Below are positions 23,301-33,159 of a stretch of 64,000 nucleotides of DNA, piece after piece. Each line of letters opens with the position of its first letter. Position 1 is the stretch's first letter. The position numbers were made by a program, and so were the translations under genes. Below the pieces are notes generated by a model. That model worked only from the letters and a program-made list of their open reading frames with translations. It made no database searches and was not told where the DNA came from. Source of the stretch: Phlebotomus papatasi (Eukaryota; Arthropoda; Insecta; Diptera; Psychodidae); NCBI RefSeq assembly GCF_024763615.1, contig NC_077224.1:19189078-19253077 (forward strand), read 5' to 3'.

Positions 23301-23676
23301 CGCCAAAGGAAGTGATACTCAATGATGTCGGCTGAATTAAGACACTCTTATCACACAATCTCTTACGCACATCATCGCGTATGAAGCAAACATCACTTCC
23401 AGTGTCTATCATTGCCAGAACTTCATGCCCATTCAAAGTCACAATCACGTGATAGTCATCTTCTTTCACGGAGTTCACAACACTCACTGTTGCTTTATTC
23501 TTGGCAGGCTTCTTGGCATCATCTGCCTTCTTCGTACAATCCTTAGACGAATGCCCAAAGGCATTACACGTAAAGCATTTCATTCCTTGACTTTTATGAG
23601 GGCACTCATTACTCTTGTGGCCCGGCTCGCCACAGTTGAAACATTTTACAGTCGTCTTACAGTGCCTGCCAACTTC
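20368..23676 (-). CDS. pol: Pol polyprotein: zinc knuckles, protease, RT, RNase H, integrase
   Basis: Open for 1102 codons, -1 relative to gag, and overlapping it over 23646-23676. The first Met is at 23583 (numbering used here). Two CCHC knuckles occur: one just before that Met (CFNCGEPGH), the other at residues 3-16. The aspartic protease has DTGS at 60-63. Reverse transcriptase spans about 240-430 with D326 and the FVDD box at 389-392. RNase H has D538, E579, D606 and D649. Integrase has an HHCC zinc motif (H723, H727, C757, C760), a D790/D849/E885 triad with 35 residues between the second D and E, and a GPY/F-type module around 1019-1021. There is no chromodomain and no env. All active-site residues are present and nothing interrupts the frame. 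Translation probably needs a frameshift from gag. The reading frame ends inside the 3' LTR. Confidence 0.97.
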   Translation of the reverse strand, partial: EVGRHCKTTVKCFNCGEPGHKSNECPHKSQGMKCFTCNAFGHSSKDCTKKADDAKKPAKNKATVSVVNSVKEDDYHVIVTLNGHEVLAMIDTGSDVCFIRDDVRKRLCDKSVLIQPTSLSITSFGGQMQNFFGKVMLKFYVENHEYECPFHLTPPEAMKASMLIGKNFLRNVDYRIISGKVSIMPIIRLDTSPTLEEPKNLKDEAIIDDEVSESDDWILAIEPCVDEEVDVIPEYKDEVKKFISEYSPKQPENVGVQTIINLIDKEPVTRRPRRFAPLERRVIDEQIQQWLKEDIIQPSVSEYSSPVTLAKKKDGSYRLCVDYRELNSKIERDRFPMPLIDDQLDRLAKAKVFSTLDLKNSYFHVPVHEDSRKFTAFVTHEGQYEFKRTPFGLCLSPSTFGRFINKVFQELIQKGVLLVFVDDIIIPSNDEDDGLKSLQLVLETAEKAGLQFNWKKCHFLQRRVEYLGYEICDGTVAPSKTKIEAVLNFPQPKTAKQLQRFYGLASYFRRFIQDFARIARPLTMLLKKETTFIFEDSQTEAFNNLKFMLTQAPVLKIFNPDVETELHTDASKDGLAGILLQRDAKDGKMHPCHFYSRTTQGAEARYHSYELEFLAVVESVKKFRVYLLGIEFKLVTDCSAMKQTMTKKEISPRVAKWMLILNEYTFTTEHRAANQMQHVDALSRCKVMMANDVTTRIRAAQAQDAYVRAVKDALQSGEHDDFICVDDVLYKKHKYGKLLVIPERMKAEILRRCHEMGHFGLRKMKDKLSKEYFIPDLEKEVQSCIRNCVECILVERKRGKAEGELKTIPKGDVPMDTWHIDHLGPLPSTRKCYNYILTIVDGFSKFVWLFPVKSTSADETLKKLKTLADEWGDPRRIVADRGAAFTSSQFNDYCTSRGIELHHITTGVPRGNGQVERIHGIIIPMLTKLAIDKPDEWFKFAGCVQRFVNSSLQRSTMTTPFELMTGVKMRCPEDSRLLEILQEEHERIVQEDRDEMRHAARRQIEKVQEENRREYNLRRRQATKYKVGDVVVIKRTQFGTGLKLKPKFLGPYRVEEVCNNDRYKVKRLENTEGPEVTTSAVDYMKPWVATRRSGLSGNGRVG

Positions 23677-24797
23677 TCAGTTGCAGGTTTCTTCTCACTA
23701 ATAGGCTTTTTCTGAGAAACCATTTGCTTTTCCTTCAATTTCTCATAGCGCTCCAGTCTCTTCTTCAGATCATGAATCGTTTGAGCTTCGTACAAACTTG
23801 CCTTGTTTGTCACCTCATCCTGAACTCCATCACAAATGTATTCACAAATCACTTCTTCTTCCAAGTCGGCCATTTTAGCAATTCTCTGCATTTCATACAC
23901 ATAATCTAGAAATTTTTCGTCAGGTTTCTTGATACGTGTCATCAAACGTCTATGAATCTCAGCTGTGTTGATTTTTTCGCCAAATTCTCTTAACAAAAGC
24001 TTCTTCATTTGGGACCATGAGGAAATTCCACTTTGAGCGTGTATAAAATTTCTTGCAGTCCCAACCAGCGTCTTTCTGCAGATGATTATCTTCATCACAG
24101 ATGACCATCCTGCCATCGTTGCCAATTCCTCGAACTCATGAAGCCACACTCTAATATCTTGTCCCTTTTCGGCACCAAATTTCTCAAGACTGTCTTCTAC
24201 ATCCCGAAAAGAACATACTCTAGAATTATGAGGCACATCATAGCTCACCTTCTTTGGAGTTGAAGTCTTTTTCTTCTGCCGGGGAACCTTCGTGAAATTC
24301 CCAGCTTCAGTGTCATCGTCATCATCTGAAGATTCCTCAGTCATCGTACATGGAAATTTCTCCATCGTCTTAGATTTTATAGTCGTTGGTGGAGTGTGTT
24401 TGACACCCCTCGGCATCTTTAATTTCACATCATCATCACAATTGGCATTCTCATCACAATTTTCATCCTGGCTGTGATCCGTCTGATCAATTTCGACCCT
24501 GGATAAAGCATCGTGCATTGTGGTGTTGCCATCGTCGTCATCATCTTGATTCTTGGTAGAATCACCGTCATATTCGTCTTGTTGACATCTGAGATCGTCA
24601 TTCTCTTTGTCATCGTCGTAAACATCATCATTTTTCGTCGTAATTTTGGGCTTGAGACACTTAGCATCAGCAATCCTCCTTGCCAGAGCCTCTTTCTTCC
24701 CAGTTGTTGCCAAATTAAGCCGTACACACTCACGTTGAAGGCCCAATTTGGTGAAATTTGCCACCAATTCGTCGTATGTTGACATTTTGTCCATCAA
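23646..24797 (-). CDS. gag: Gag polyprotein of the Ty3/gypsy element
   Basis: Encodes a 383-residue structural protein that would form the retrotransposon particle. Residues 6-45 resemble a SAP-type helix-extended-loop-helix (DELVANFTKLGL then GKKEALARRIADA). Residues 47-165 are low complexity and strongly acidic (D/E/N runs). Residues about 195-355 form a typical retrotransposon Gag domain of alpha helices, with the WLHEFEELATMAGW and LLLREFGEKI blocks, and end in a lysine/glutamate-rich helix. The start is the first ATG of the open frame, about 290 nt after the primer site. Unusually, this frame ends at RRL-stop before the zinc knuckles, which are encoded just downstream in the -1 frame. 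Either a -1 ribosomal shift or a recent one-base mutation separates Gag from its nucleocapsid part. Confidence 0.93.
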   Translation of the reverse strand: MMDKMSTYDELVANFTKLGLQRECVRLNLATTGKKEALARRIADAKCLKPKITTKNDDVYDDDKENDDLRCQQDEYDGDSTKNQDDDDDGNTTMHDALSRVEIDQTDHSQDENCDENANCDDDVKLKMPRGVKHTPPTTIKSKTMEKFPCTMTEESSDDDDDTEAGNFTKVPRQKKKTSTPKKVSYDVPHNSRVCSFRDVEDSLEKFGAEKGQDIRVWLHEFEELATMAGWSSVMKIIICRKTLVGTARNFIHAQSGISSWSQMKKLLLREFGEKINTAEIHRRLMTRIKKPDEKFLDYVYEMQRIAKMADLEEEVICEYICDGVQDEVTNKASLYEAQTIHDLKKRLERYEKLKEKQMVSQKKPISEKKPATEKLAGTVRRL

Positions 24798-25065
24798 AAC
24801 AAAAGCACTCGCGCCACTACCGTCTTTTCGTGGAACTTTTATAACTCTTTCGCGACACTCACGCCTCTAGTGTCGTTTTTGCTTCGCCCAAAACCCACCA
24901 CACTACACTAGCGCCAAATGAAATACTCGCGGCGAACACGCGAAACACTCCAAATGGGGCCCTGGGGCTACGCAAAATTTGTTTCGCTTTTTAGCGTCTT
25001 TTTCCGTCGTTTTTTCACAAATTCACACGTTATTTCTTCGATAAATTAATCGCGAACACTTCAAT

Positions 25066-25083
25066 ATCCCGGTTGAGCCCCCA
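25066..25083 (-). other. Primer binding site, tRNA-Pro-like
   Basis: The 18 bases just inside the 5' LTR read TGGGGGCTCAACCGGGAT on the minus strand. The plus strand therefore ends in CCA like a tRNA 3' end: a CCCGG T-stem half, a 7-nt acceptor strand TTGAGCC, discriminator C, then CCA. The GAGCC acceptor end with a C discriminator matches what I recall of eukaryotic tRNA-Pro, so the primer is probably a proline tRNA. The site itself is clear. The tRNA identity is from memory and less sure. Confidence 0.8.
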
Positions 25084-25258
25084 TATGGGAAGATAAAAGT
25101 GATCTTAAGATAATTTTCTCGCTTACCGTAACGTGTCTTATGCAATCGCGCGTTCAACTTCAACTAACTCGTCGTCCTTCGTCGTTCTCCTTCGTCCTTC
25201 CCCTCTTCATCACTCCCTCCCTACACACCTACTATGTTTTTATTTCATTTATCCCACA
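25084..25258 (-). repeat. 5' LTR of the Ty3/gypsy element
   Basis: On the minus strand it begins TGTGGGATAA and ends CTTCCCATA. It carries the promoter-side LTR role, and the gag leader follows it. I found no mismatch against the 3' LTR at 20203-20377. The exact edges could shift by one or two bases because the terminal ATA is ambiguous with the target site. The TG...TA choice is the one that gives equal 175-bp LTRs, a perfect 4-bp duplication and a primer site starting TGG immediately inside. Confidence 0.95.
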
Positions 25259-25262
25259 TACA
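25259..25262. repeat. Target site duplication TACA (right)
   Basis: Right partner of the TACA at 20199-20202. Joined across the element, the two flanks belong to the same degenerate GGAACC/GGAAAACC-rich repeat. Confidence 0.85.
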
Positions 25263-25317
25263 TGCGATTCTACAGATAATCAATGAAAATAAATAGAAAA
25301 AAAATTAAAACTCATTA

Positions 25318-25440
25318 TAAATCCGGAAAAACCTGAGAATCTAAAAAACCTCACGGGGTACCCTAACAGATTTGTTGAGAGAACCGTGTACTAGGAATAT
25401 TTTGATCATGTATACAGGAGGTCCCGGGACTATGCATATT
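25318..25440. repeat. GGAAAACCT tract, right flank of the LTR insertion
   Basis: ATCCGGAAAAACCTGAG, AAAAACCTCACGGGGTACCC and AGGAGGTCCCGGGAC resemble the left-flank tract at 20150-20198. Confidence 0.5.
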
Positions 25441-25545
25441 TTCAGGTCCAAAGAAAACCAATCACAATGCCTTTATGTATCCAAAAGATTTGCATACGGG
25501 CTAGAGATTTCTCTCGAATAAGTTACAATAACTCCGTAAGATATT

Positions 25546-25788
25546 CGACCACTCAGAATAAAAAATGAATAACTCGCAGTACGCAAATTTTACAGGAGAT
25601 CGATTTGAAACTAAGATTTTACATGCAGAGTAGGATTTTTGAGATTTAAAATCTCTAACTTTGAAAATAATTATTTTTCAAGTATATACACAAGGAAGGC
25701 AGGGGGTATAAAGAAATATCCAAAAAAACAAATAAAACGATTTTTGTAAAAAAAAATCGAGTTGTTTGACTTATATTCTGAGTGGTCG
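25546..25788. repeat. MITE family J, copy 2
   Basis: CGACCACTCAGAATAA at the left and TATTCTGAGTGGTCGA at the right. About 243 bp, same interior as 15525-15768. It lies 290 bp beyond the LTR retrotransposon. Confidence 0.9.
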
Positions 25789-25799
25789 ATATGTAAACC

Positions 25800-28540
25800 A
25801 TTTTGGCATCAATTTTTCTGTCAATTTTCGGTGCTAACTGTTCATAAGAAATTATTTGCAAAATTACCGCGTAAAAATATTTGCGTACAGTTAAGATATA
25901 TTTTGAAAAATAATTCACAAATTCACAAACCGACACTTCAATCTAGAATGGTCATTAAAGAGCCAATCGTTCTTATTTCTTATTGATTTAAGAAAATTCC
26001 AAAATATTCACAAAACTTTAAAACCTTTGATATAAAGGTGGACTTGGCCTGCAAAACTTGGTTTAAATAAATGAAAATACCATGGATACAATTGCTCATT
26101 TACTAACATTATACTACTATTAGCAAACCGCACTTGAAACAAAAGCCAAAAATTCTAAAGACCATTTAAAAATACGACACAGGCGCCACTATCGGCTATT
26201 GGTAGAAGTTTAGTTGTATTGAAAAACAAAACTCAACTATTGAAATATATTTTCACTTTGTGCTTGTTAAAGTTCACCTTGGTTTCACTTTGAGAATTTT
26301 ATCAAATAAATTAGGTATTAGATTTCGTTTATGATACGCCCCTTTGATGGAAATCTACCTTGATCGCTTGCTGACAAAGAGGCGCAACAATGAGACGAGA
26401 CACACCGTGTGTGGGAAAGATTGACGAGATTCATTTGAACGGTGTTGGGGAAGAGTTCTCCAAAATACCCAACAAACTACAAACGAATTCTTCCGCTATC
26501 ACAGCCAATTTCTCGCTCTCCTTTTGGACTCTCCCCTGTTTTGGGCATTATCGCCTTGAAAATAAAATCAATCACAGAATCACACTGAAAATTTCCACTT
26601 TTATCCAAATAAACATTTATAATACCATACGTGCCATATCCACACACAAAAAAAAACTTTCACTAAAACCAATTAAAATGAAACTATCAAAATAATTATC
26701 TAAAATGCAACACAATTCATAATTCACCGCAAGGCACAAGCCACTCAAGTAAAGAAAAAAAATCAGGCACAATTCATTTGGAGGGAAGTCGAAAACTCAC
26801 ATGAAAGTTGACGGTAATATGAAATAACTTCATTGATATTGTGCAAGAGTGGAAGTTAGAAACAATTGTGAAACTCCAGTGATACTTTTATTATATTCCC
26901 GCCGCAATGTATCTGGAAAATTAGTACGCCTCACAGAGAGGTGGTTCAAGGATTTCTTTTGCTATTCCAATTAGAACGACAAATTACTCTCAACATGCAA
27001 TTTATTGTGGCTATTTCACCTCAATTTCCATCCAATTCTTTTGTGAGGGAGAGCCACCATCTGAGGAACGGAAATTGAGGTGCTTCAGCAAATCCTAAAA
27101 GGGGTACACAAAATACTTTGGATGCGAGGCGTTATTAATTAACCTGTGAATCACAGGCTGTGTTTCTCTACATAATCACAGATCACAGGTAATGCAATGA
27201 TCGGTCTAGATCAGCTACTTCTAATTGAGCTCGTATTCTAAAGGTGAGTGCCTTAGACATACCTAAGGCCGAATGTAATCCGTCATATCTCCGGTTTGCA
27301 AAGGAATATCTCAACAGATTTCTTGGATAATACAAAAAAAGGGCGAAATTCTTGGAATAAATCGCAAATAACATCATCTTAACCTTCAAGGATGCCCCAA
27401 ACCCACTTAGCGTTCCTCTTAAAGATCTATGTCCTACCACCCCAACAATGATTCAAATTTCGCTACGATATCCCGCTGCGGGGGAAACAGGGAAGCTCTT
27501 AGGGGGAATCAAAGCCACTTGAAGTGACATTAATTATGTCAATTCAAATACTAACGATGGCTTCAAATTACATAAAAATCTTGGTCAAAATAAAACGTTT
27601 CAAAGCAAACTTCTTGCAAATACAGGGGGTTCCGCATTGATGGACACTTTCGGATCGGAAAAAGCTCGTAAATTCATGTACAGTGACACAGATATATTGC
27701 TCAAAAAAAAACTAAAATTGCTCATTAATTTCAATTTTATTGCAGTTAAACAAGTAGCCTTTTGAACCACATTTTTCTTATTAAATTTACTCACTCGTAA
27801 AATATCATTATGTGTCCAAAAAAAGTAAAATAAGTACAGTGATTAGTGATAAACTTGTACACGAGTGAAGCTTTAGTATCGGGAGTGACTTGCTGAGTTC
27901 GTCTAAAGCAATTCGAAGGAAATTGTTGTGTCAAGAAATCACAGTTGGGGTGACTTCATACAGATTTTCAACAAGGCTGTATGAGAGTCGCTTCATGAGC
28001 CCCCTTGCCTGCAACCCTTTCTTCTGGCTTTGGGAATTCTTTTGTATAACAGATAAGTGACCTATAAGACATTTTAAGTACCATCACACATTTTCCGGAG
28101 TCATTCACAATCAAAAATCTCGCGGCACTATTTAAAATTGAGCAAATTTCTTGCAAAATGTGTCCTGACTGTGAGAACTTTCAAGTAAATTGTAGAAATC
28201 GTATAATGCTCAATTGGCTCAATTGAAATTAAAATTAAATTGTGAAAATCCTAGTGTGATAGCACCGTTACATTTTAAAATTTAATTTCCGGTAAATTCT
28301 TCAAAAATTGTTCAAGTTAATGTTTTATTTTAAACTAGGTTTTCCTACTCAAATTTTTGTGCTTTTAGAATTTAAAGAATAAAACGAGTAAATTTTTCGA
28401 TTTTTCGAACTTGTTTTGAAAAATTTCATGTCAATTTTACTATGTTTTAAGTTTTATTACTTTTTATTAGGAATTTATATTTTCCATGCTTTTTCTATTT
28501 ATTTAACTTCTTTCCGTACGTTTGTCAGTGCAATCTATTG
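25800..28540. other. Unique AT-rich DNA, no supported gene
   Basis: No shared repeat family is apparent. The plus-strand frame at 26390-26695 begins with an ATG in moderately balanced sequence but degrades into AT-rich residues and is not convincing. Confidence 0.45.
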
Positions 28541-28544
28541 TGAA

Positions 28545-28880
28545 ATTTTGCAATTGCACACCGAAGTACCATTTACAAAGTAAAAAATTTTTCGCTACTT
28601 TACCATGATTTTCATTGTAAAATTTACATTAAACATTTAATCGTGTGTACTAATACACATTTGTGTAATTTGTACACCTTTTTGTTTGAAAACTACGTAA
28701 TTTTACACGAAATATGTAAGAAAATATATAAATCTGTGTAATCATTCCCAGTTGATTACGCGGTTTACAATTACATAAAATTTAAATTACACATTTTTAG
28801 ATTACACGTTTTGTTGAAATACATAATTTGTGTAACTTTACAAGAATAATCGTGGTAAAAAAGCAAACCAATGATTATCC
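28545..28880. repeat. Inverted-repeat MITE
   Basis: The left block GCTACTTTACCATGATTTTC...TTGTAAA is mirrored on the right by TTTACAAGAATAATCGTGGTAA and AAAAAAGC. The interior is full of TGTGTAAT/ATTACAC motifs that pair with each other. Confidence 0.7.
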
Positions 28881-29249
28881 TTGTATTTTTTTTACTGTGT
28901 ATGAATTTTCAATCGCAAAATTTAACTAATACTCGGGGTCCCAGGATTAGGGCCATTTTCTAAATCGAAAATACACGGGAATAACATTATGCATCGAAAA
29001 AATTTTGCATACCTGCAGGCGATTTTTTTAGTACAAGTCGGACGTAAAACGAATTCCACGCGGATTAAAAGTAGTCAGAACACAAAAATTCAACTGTTTA
29101 AGAAAAATGCACTAACAAACAGTACTTTTTGGCCAGAGTTCTTCAATAAATTGATAGAACATTCAAAAACTTTACCTTAATTAAAGAAATTAAAATTTTA
29201 TACAGAAAAATAAGCATAGTGTTTTCAAATTTCTCACGTCAGAAAATAG

Positions 29250-30426
29250 TATACATTCATGTTGTAGCCGTTGATTATACCTATCAAACAAAAAAAACCT
29301 TAAGTCGATCTAAAACCCCTGACCCGAGCTATAAGGGGTCAAAGTTCGAACATTGACCGGCCTCTATCTCCGGTTCTAATTAACATAGCGACCTAAATTT
29401 TACCTTTTAGGTTTCGTCTCGATGAGCACTTTCAGATGGCAGTTCAAAAAGTCACCACAGGTGGCGCTGTGATAGCGTCAAAATTCATCGAAATTCAAAG
29501 TCACTTTTCTCAAAAACGGCATTGTGCAAGTTATTGAAATTTTAGTATATTGTAGCCCAGTCTATGATGTTTCCAAAATGGTGCGTATGTGCGCTGTGGT
29601 TTCAATAGAACTGGAGATATGAGGGGTCAAAGTTCACGAAATGCAAAAAATCATATCTCCGGTTCTATGTGACCGATTTTGATGAATGAGGGCTTAAACG
29701 AAAGATCTCACCAAATGCTACAACTTTCTAGAATATTTGAACTTCGTGGGACCAACACTAGGGGCGCCACAGTCGAAAAACCAATTTCAATATCACATAA
29801 CCTCAATTATCTCGACTGTCGCTGAACCGATTTTGATGATTACTTCAACATAATTGTAGAGCACATTTGTCTCTACATTTCGTCCATACATCATTTTCCG
29901 CTCAGACTACGCTATCACTCCGATTTTGCCGTTTAAGTGTGAAAAAATTGATTTTTCCAATAATAAGGCTTTGAAATCACTCAGATACCAATTTGACGGC
30001 CTCTACTCCACCGAGACACTTAAAATAGGGGTTTAAATGGAAAGTCCCGCAAAATACAACAATTCTTTGATAAAGTTGAAGTTCAATAAATGAACACTTG
30101 GGGCACTCTGGATGAAAAAACGAGTTAAGAAACAAAAAACCTCGATTATCTTGGCTTCTGAGTAGTCGATGAGTTCAAGTTCTACGGCAAAATTATAGAG
30201 AACATTCTGGTCTACATTTCACCCATATAACACTTTTCTGTCAGTTCATCCAAATCCTTGACATTTTGGTTCAAATACAAAACTTGTATAATTTCACGAA
30301 TTTGATTCAAGATAACTGAATGGCGTCTTCCTACTTCAGCATCAAATCGAATTTGCATGCACTCCGAGTTAGCTCACGTTAAGAATCTCACCTACATAAG
30401 CCGGTTAGGATTATCTGTCCCTTTTT
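29250..30426. repeat. Large repeat O, truncated copy
   Basis: Collinear and highly similar to 54948-56112. It starts at GTTGTAGCCGTTGATTATAC and ends AGAATCTCACCTACATAAGC...GGATTATCTGTCC. The left 650 bp of the full copy is missing. Built of degenerate units of about 300 bp carrying CTCCGGTTCTA, GACCGATTTTGATGA and GGGGCGCCAC-type blocks. Not coding in any frame. Confidence 0.9.
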
Positions 30427-30707
30427 AAAAATTTTAATAGTAATTTTCAAATAAGAATGAATTTACGAACATGTCGGAATAGAGTTAGGTGAGGTAGTTT
30501 CGCTCATGCACTTCTTTCGAAAATACACACTTTTAGGATTATAAATAATTTTTTAGCAATTTTGCTTAATATTTTTAGATAGTCAATACTCAAAAGAAGT
30601 AAAGAGACTTAGTTCAAATCAAATATAACAAATGAATCTTAAATTAATAAAAAAATCAGCTGTGTTACACTGTCCCACAGTGTCATATTTCTAGTTTCAC
30701 GCTCTAA

Positions 30708-30872
30708 CTACACACTAAGTAAAATTAAAAGGATCAAATTGATCCAAATTTGATCCTTTTGATAAGGATGGATCAAATTTCGAACTGTGAATGCACATTT
30801 ATCATAACAGAACGTGTTAATTTGATCCATTCTTTGCAAAAGGATCAATTTGCTCCTTTTATTTTTACCAGT
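30708..30872. repeat. GGATCAAATTGATCC-bearing MITE
   Basis: The left end CACTAAGTAAAATTAAAAGG and the right end CTTTTATTTTTACCAGTG are inverted. GATCAAATTGATCC, GGATCAAATT and GGATCAATTTGCTCC recur inside. 165 bp. Confidence 0.75.
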
Positions 30873-30874
30873 GC

Positions 30875-32270
30875 AAGGTTACTTGGGGTAAAATAGTTTT
30901 AAAATTTATCACTCCCTGTAATTTCAAATGAGCAATCACAAATCTTATAAGCTCAAACAATCTTATCACTCTCTTTAAACTTTTCAATAACTCTTCCATT
31001 TCGCACACTAAATATATCTTACCAATTTAGCAAAATTACAAATCGCATTTTATCGCAATTTCTCTCAACGCCTCAGCACCGCAAAACAAATAAAATCGAC
31101 GGTTTTTTTTATTCATATTCTTGTATCCATATGAATAATTTAACACGTCATCATCTTCTTTTGGAGAAACCTTCACATCACTCACCATCACAATACATAT
31201 TGTATAGAAAATGTTGTGTTGTTATTTTTTTTTTGGTCGTCATGAACATAAGAGGCAAAATACACCCAACGAAATGCTCCATTGAAAAAAGGCCAGTCTT
31301 TTGTTTGATTCAATTTTTCATGTTTTCTGATGATGGTATATTATTCTAGTAGAGAGCATTTAGAGTTGTGAAAAGACAGCACGAACAGCGCAATTTTTGT
31401 TGAAAAACTCCCATGTTTATTTATCGTTTTTTTTTTATATTCACAAGACATTAAAATGACTAAAAAAGAAGCAACCCTTCATTAAAATTTTACGTGCACG
31501 ACTGTCCAAAATAGAATATCTTTCCTATCGTCAAAATTCAGCTATTGAGAAAAATTGCCTCAATTCCAAAACCCACATCACTTCTTATGACCATTTCTGA
31601 GAAAATTGCGATAAAATACAGCAGATTGAAAGAATTATGGGCAAATTTCCTGAAGAGGAATGTAAGATATTGAGGATTGTGCGGGTCAATCCGGGATTTG
31701 ATTGGGAGAAAAAGGATGATTGAAAGTAAAGCTTCAATCCAATAACGTAAAATTGTCTTTCGCGTATACCATTTTTCATAATCAATACTTAAGGAATCAA
31801 ACTTCAGTTTTATACTTTATTCATCCTATAACCCGATGGAAAGATCTCCAGAGCAATCAAGAGTTTAATAGTCTACCGGCCCTACTGCCCCTACCGCTAG
31901 TAGCGCTAAATTGCAATGCATTTAACTAACTTAACATGAATCATTTGCTTCTAATGACAAATCAAAAAAGTTATATAAAATTTCACTGCACCATTAAGAT
32001 AAGTATGAAAATTACTCTTTTTGAAGCTGGTTTCTACATTCTGTGATTGCAGTGCATATTCTTATAAATATGCAAACAAATTTCTACATGGAAAAAATTA
32101 GCATGAAGCATACACTTTATGTAGGCTTAAGAATAATCTCAACAAATGATTAAGGATTACACAATTTATCTGTGATATCTTTTATGCAAAAGTATCAAAT
32201 TATCTCAAGCATTTTTCTTTTGTTGCAACAGAAGTTTATGAAACAAGTGTTTTATGATTAAAATATCACT
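30875..32270. other. AT-rich DNA without recognised gene
   Basis: Open frames at 31131-31349 and 31585-31929 have no supporting structure. No shared repeat. Confidence 0.4.
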
Positions 32271-32273
32271 TCG

Positions 32274-32345
32274 TAGGGGGAAGTGAGGCACCTTTGAATT
32301 GGGGCAGCTTTAAAATTGGAGTTGACTTAAATTGCTGATCTTTCA
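32274..32345. repeat. MITE family B, end fragment
   Basis: TAGGGGGAAGTGAGGCACC followed by TTTGAATTGGGGCAGC resembles the left end of family B. The rest of the element is absent. Confidence 0.6.
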
Positions 32346-32486
32346 CTCAAAGTTCTGAATTAATTTTCGGTCTGATGAGATGTAGCAGACCAATTCGAAA
32401 CCTGATGAAGAGGACATTCATACTCGAAACGTCGTGAAGATTTAAAGAGTAAAAATCAAGAGAGGTCTATTTTTCCATCCACTATC

Positions 32487-32600
32487 CCGTCTGACACAGG
32501 GTAAAGGGGCCCAGCGTTGAGCCATTAATTAACATCCAGCTTTAGGCACTATTTTAGCCCTCATCGGCAAGATCCGAGTGGTAGGCCCGAATTAAGGACT
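32487..32600. repeat. CCGACTGAC repeat, opposite orientation copy
   Basis: CCCGTCTGACACAGGGTAAA, GGGGCCCAGCGTTGAG and TTAATTAACATCCAGC are the reverse complement of blocks at 19725-19795. Confidence 0.6.
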
Positions 32601-32604
32601 GGAT

Positions 32605-33155
32605 TTTGCCACGTACATCAATGGCGGTGGAATGAAACTGTCAATTGCACATCCTGATTTCACTTTCGAATTTTATACAAACGATAGAAGTTACAAAGAT
32701 AGTGATATGTTTTAGTTAACCAGAATGAACGATTTAACACTTTAGAAAAGCACAAATAATTGTATAACAAATTGTCTCTTAAAAACTTCTCACGAAAGGA
32801 AAGAAAAATACGTATTTCACGATTGCAAACTTGTTCATTGTAATCACTACACTCTTCTCTATAAGAAACGCACCGCCGCATGCTTGTTATTATTAATTAA
32901 AACACTAAAACCACTCACAATCTTTGTGCAAATTTTAAAACAAATAAAATATTTTGGAAAATATTCCATCTTGTCACTGACAGCTGAGAAACACGGCCGG
33001 CAACATAATTTTCGTAGTTCCGCTCTTCACCACCATGAACGCAAAACAGTGTCCTTCACGTATATTTGGTAAGGGGTATTTTGTATGGGAACTTCTTAAA
33101 AGTAAGGTATGAAAGAAAGGGGTTAATTCAAGCTATAATCCACGCTTTTCTGGTC
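32605..33155. other. Unassigned DNA before the 60-bp array
   Basis: No gene or repeat family recognised; composition is ordinary for the window. Confidence 0.4.
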
Positions 33156-33159
33156 AAAC

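Larger units (their letters stand above)
20203..25258 (-). mobile_element. Intact Ty3/gypsy LTR retrotransposon, 5.06 kb
   Basis: A complete LTR retrotransposon read on the minus strand. It has 175-bp LTRs at both ends, a primer binding site beside the 5' LTR, gag, then pol in the order protease, reverse transcriptase, RNase H, integrase. That domain order places it in Ty3/gypsy (Metaviridae). It is flanked on both sides by TACA (20199-20202 and 25259-25262), a 4-bp target site duplication. No envelope-like ORF follows pol. The two LTRs look identical over their whole length, all catalytic motifs are present and pol has no internal stop, so this is a very recent insertion and possibly still mobile, subject to the gag-pol frame question. 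Its family within Ty3/gypsy is not certain. The SAP-like Gag N-terminus and two zinc knuckles would fit a mag-like or related arthropod lineage, but that is inference. Confidence 0.97.

Noticed and set aside
20259..24782. Open frames on the opposite strand and alternate phases inside the retrotransposon
   Set aside because: Shadows of gag and pol; no independent motifs.
20203..25258. Endogenous retrovirus with an envelope gene
   Set aside because: Pol is followed directly by the LTR with no space for env, so this is a retrotransposon without an envelope.
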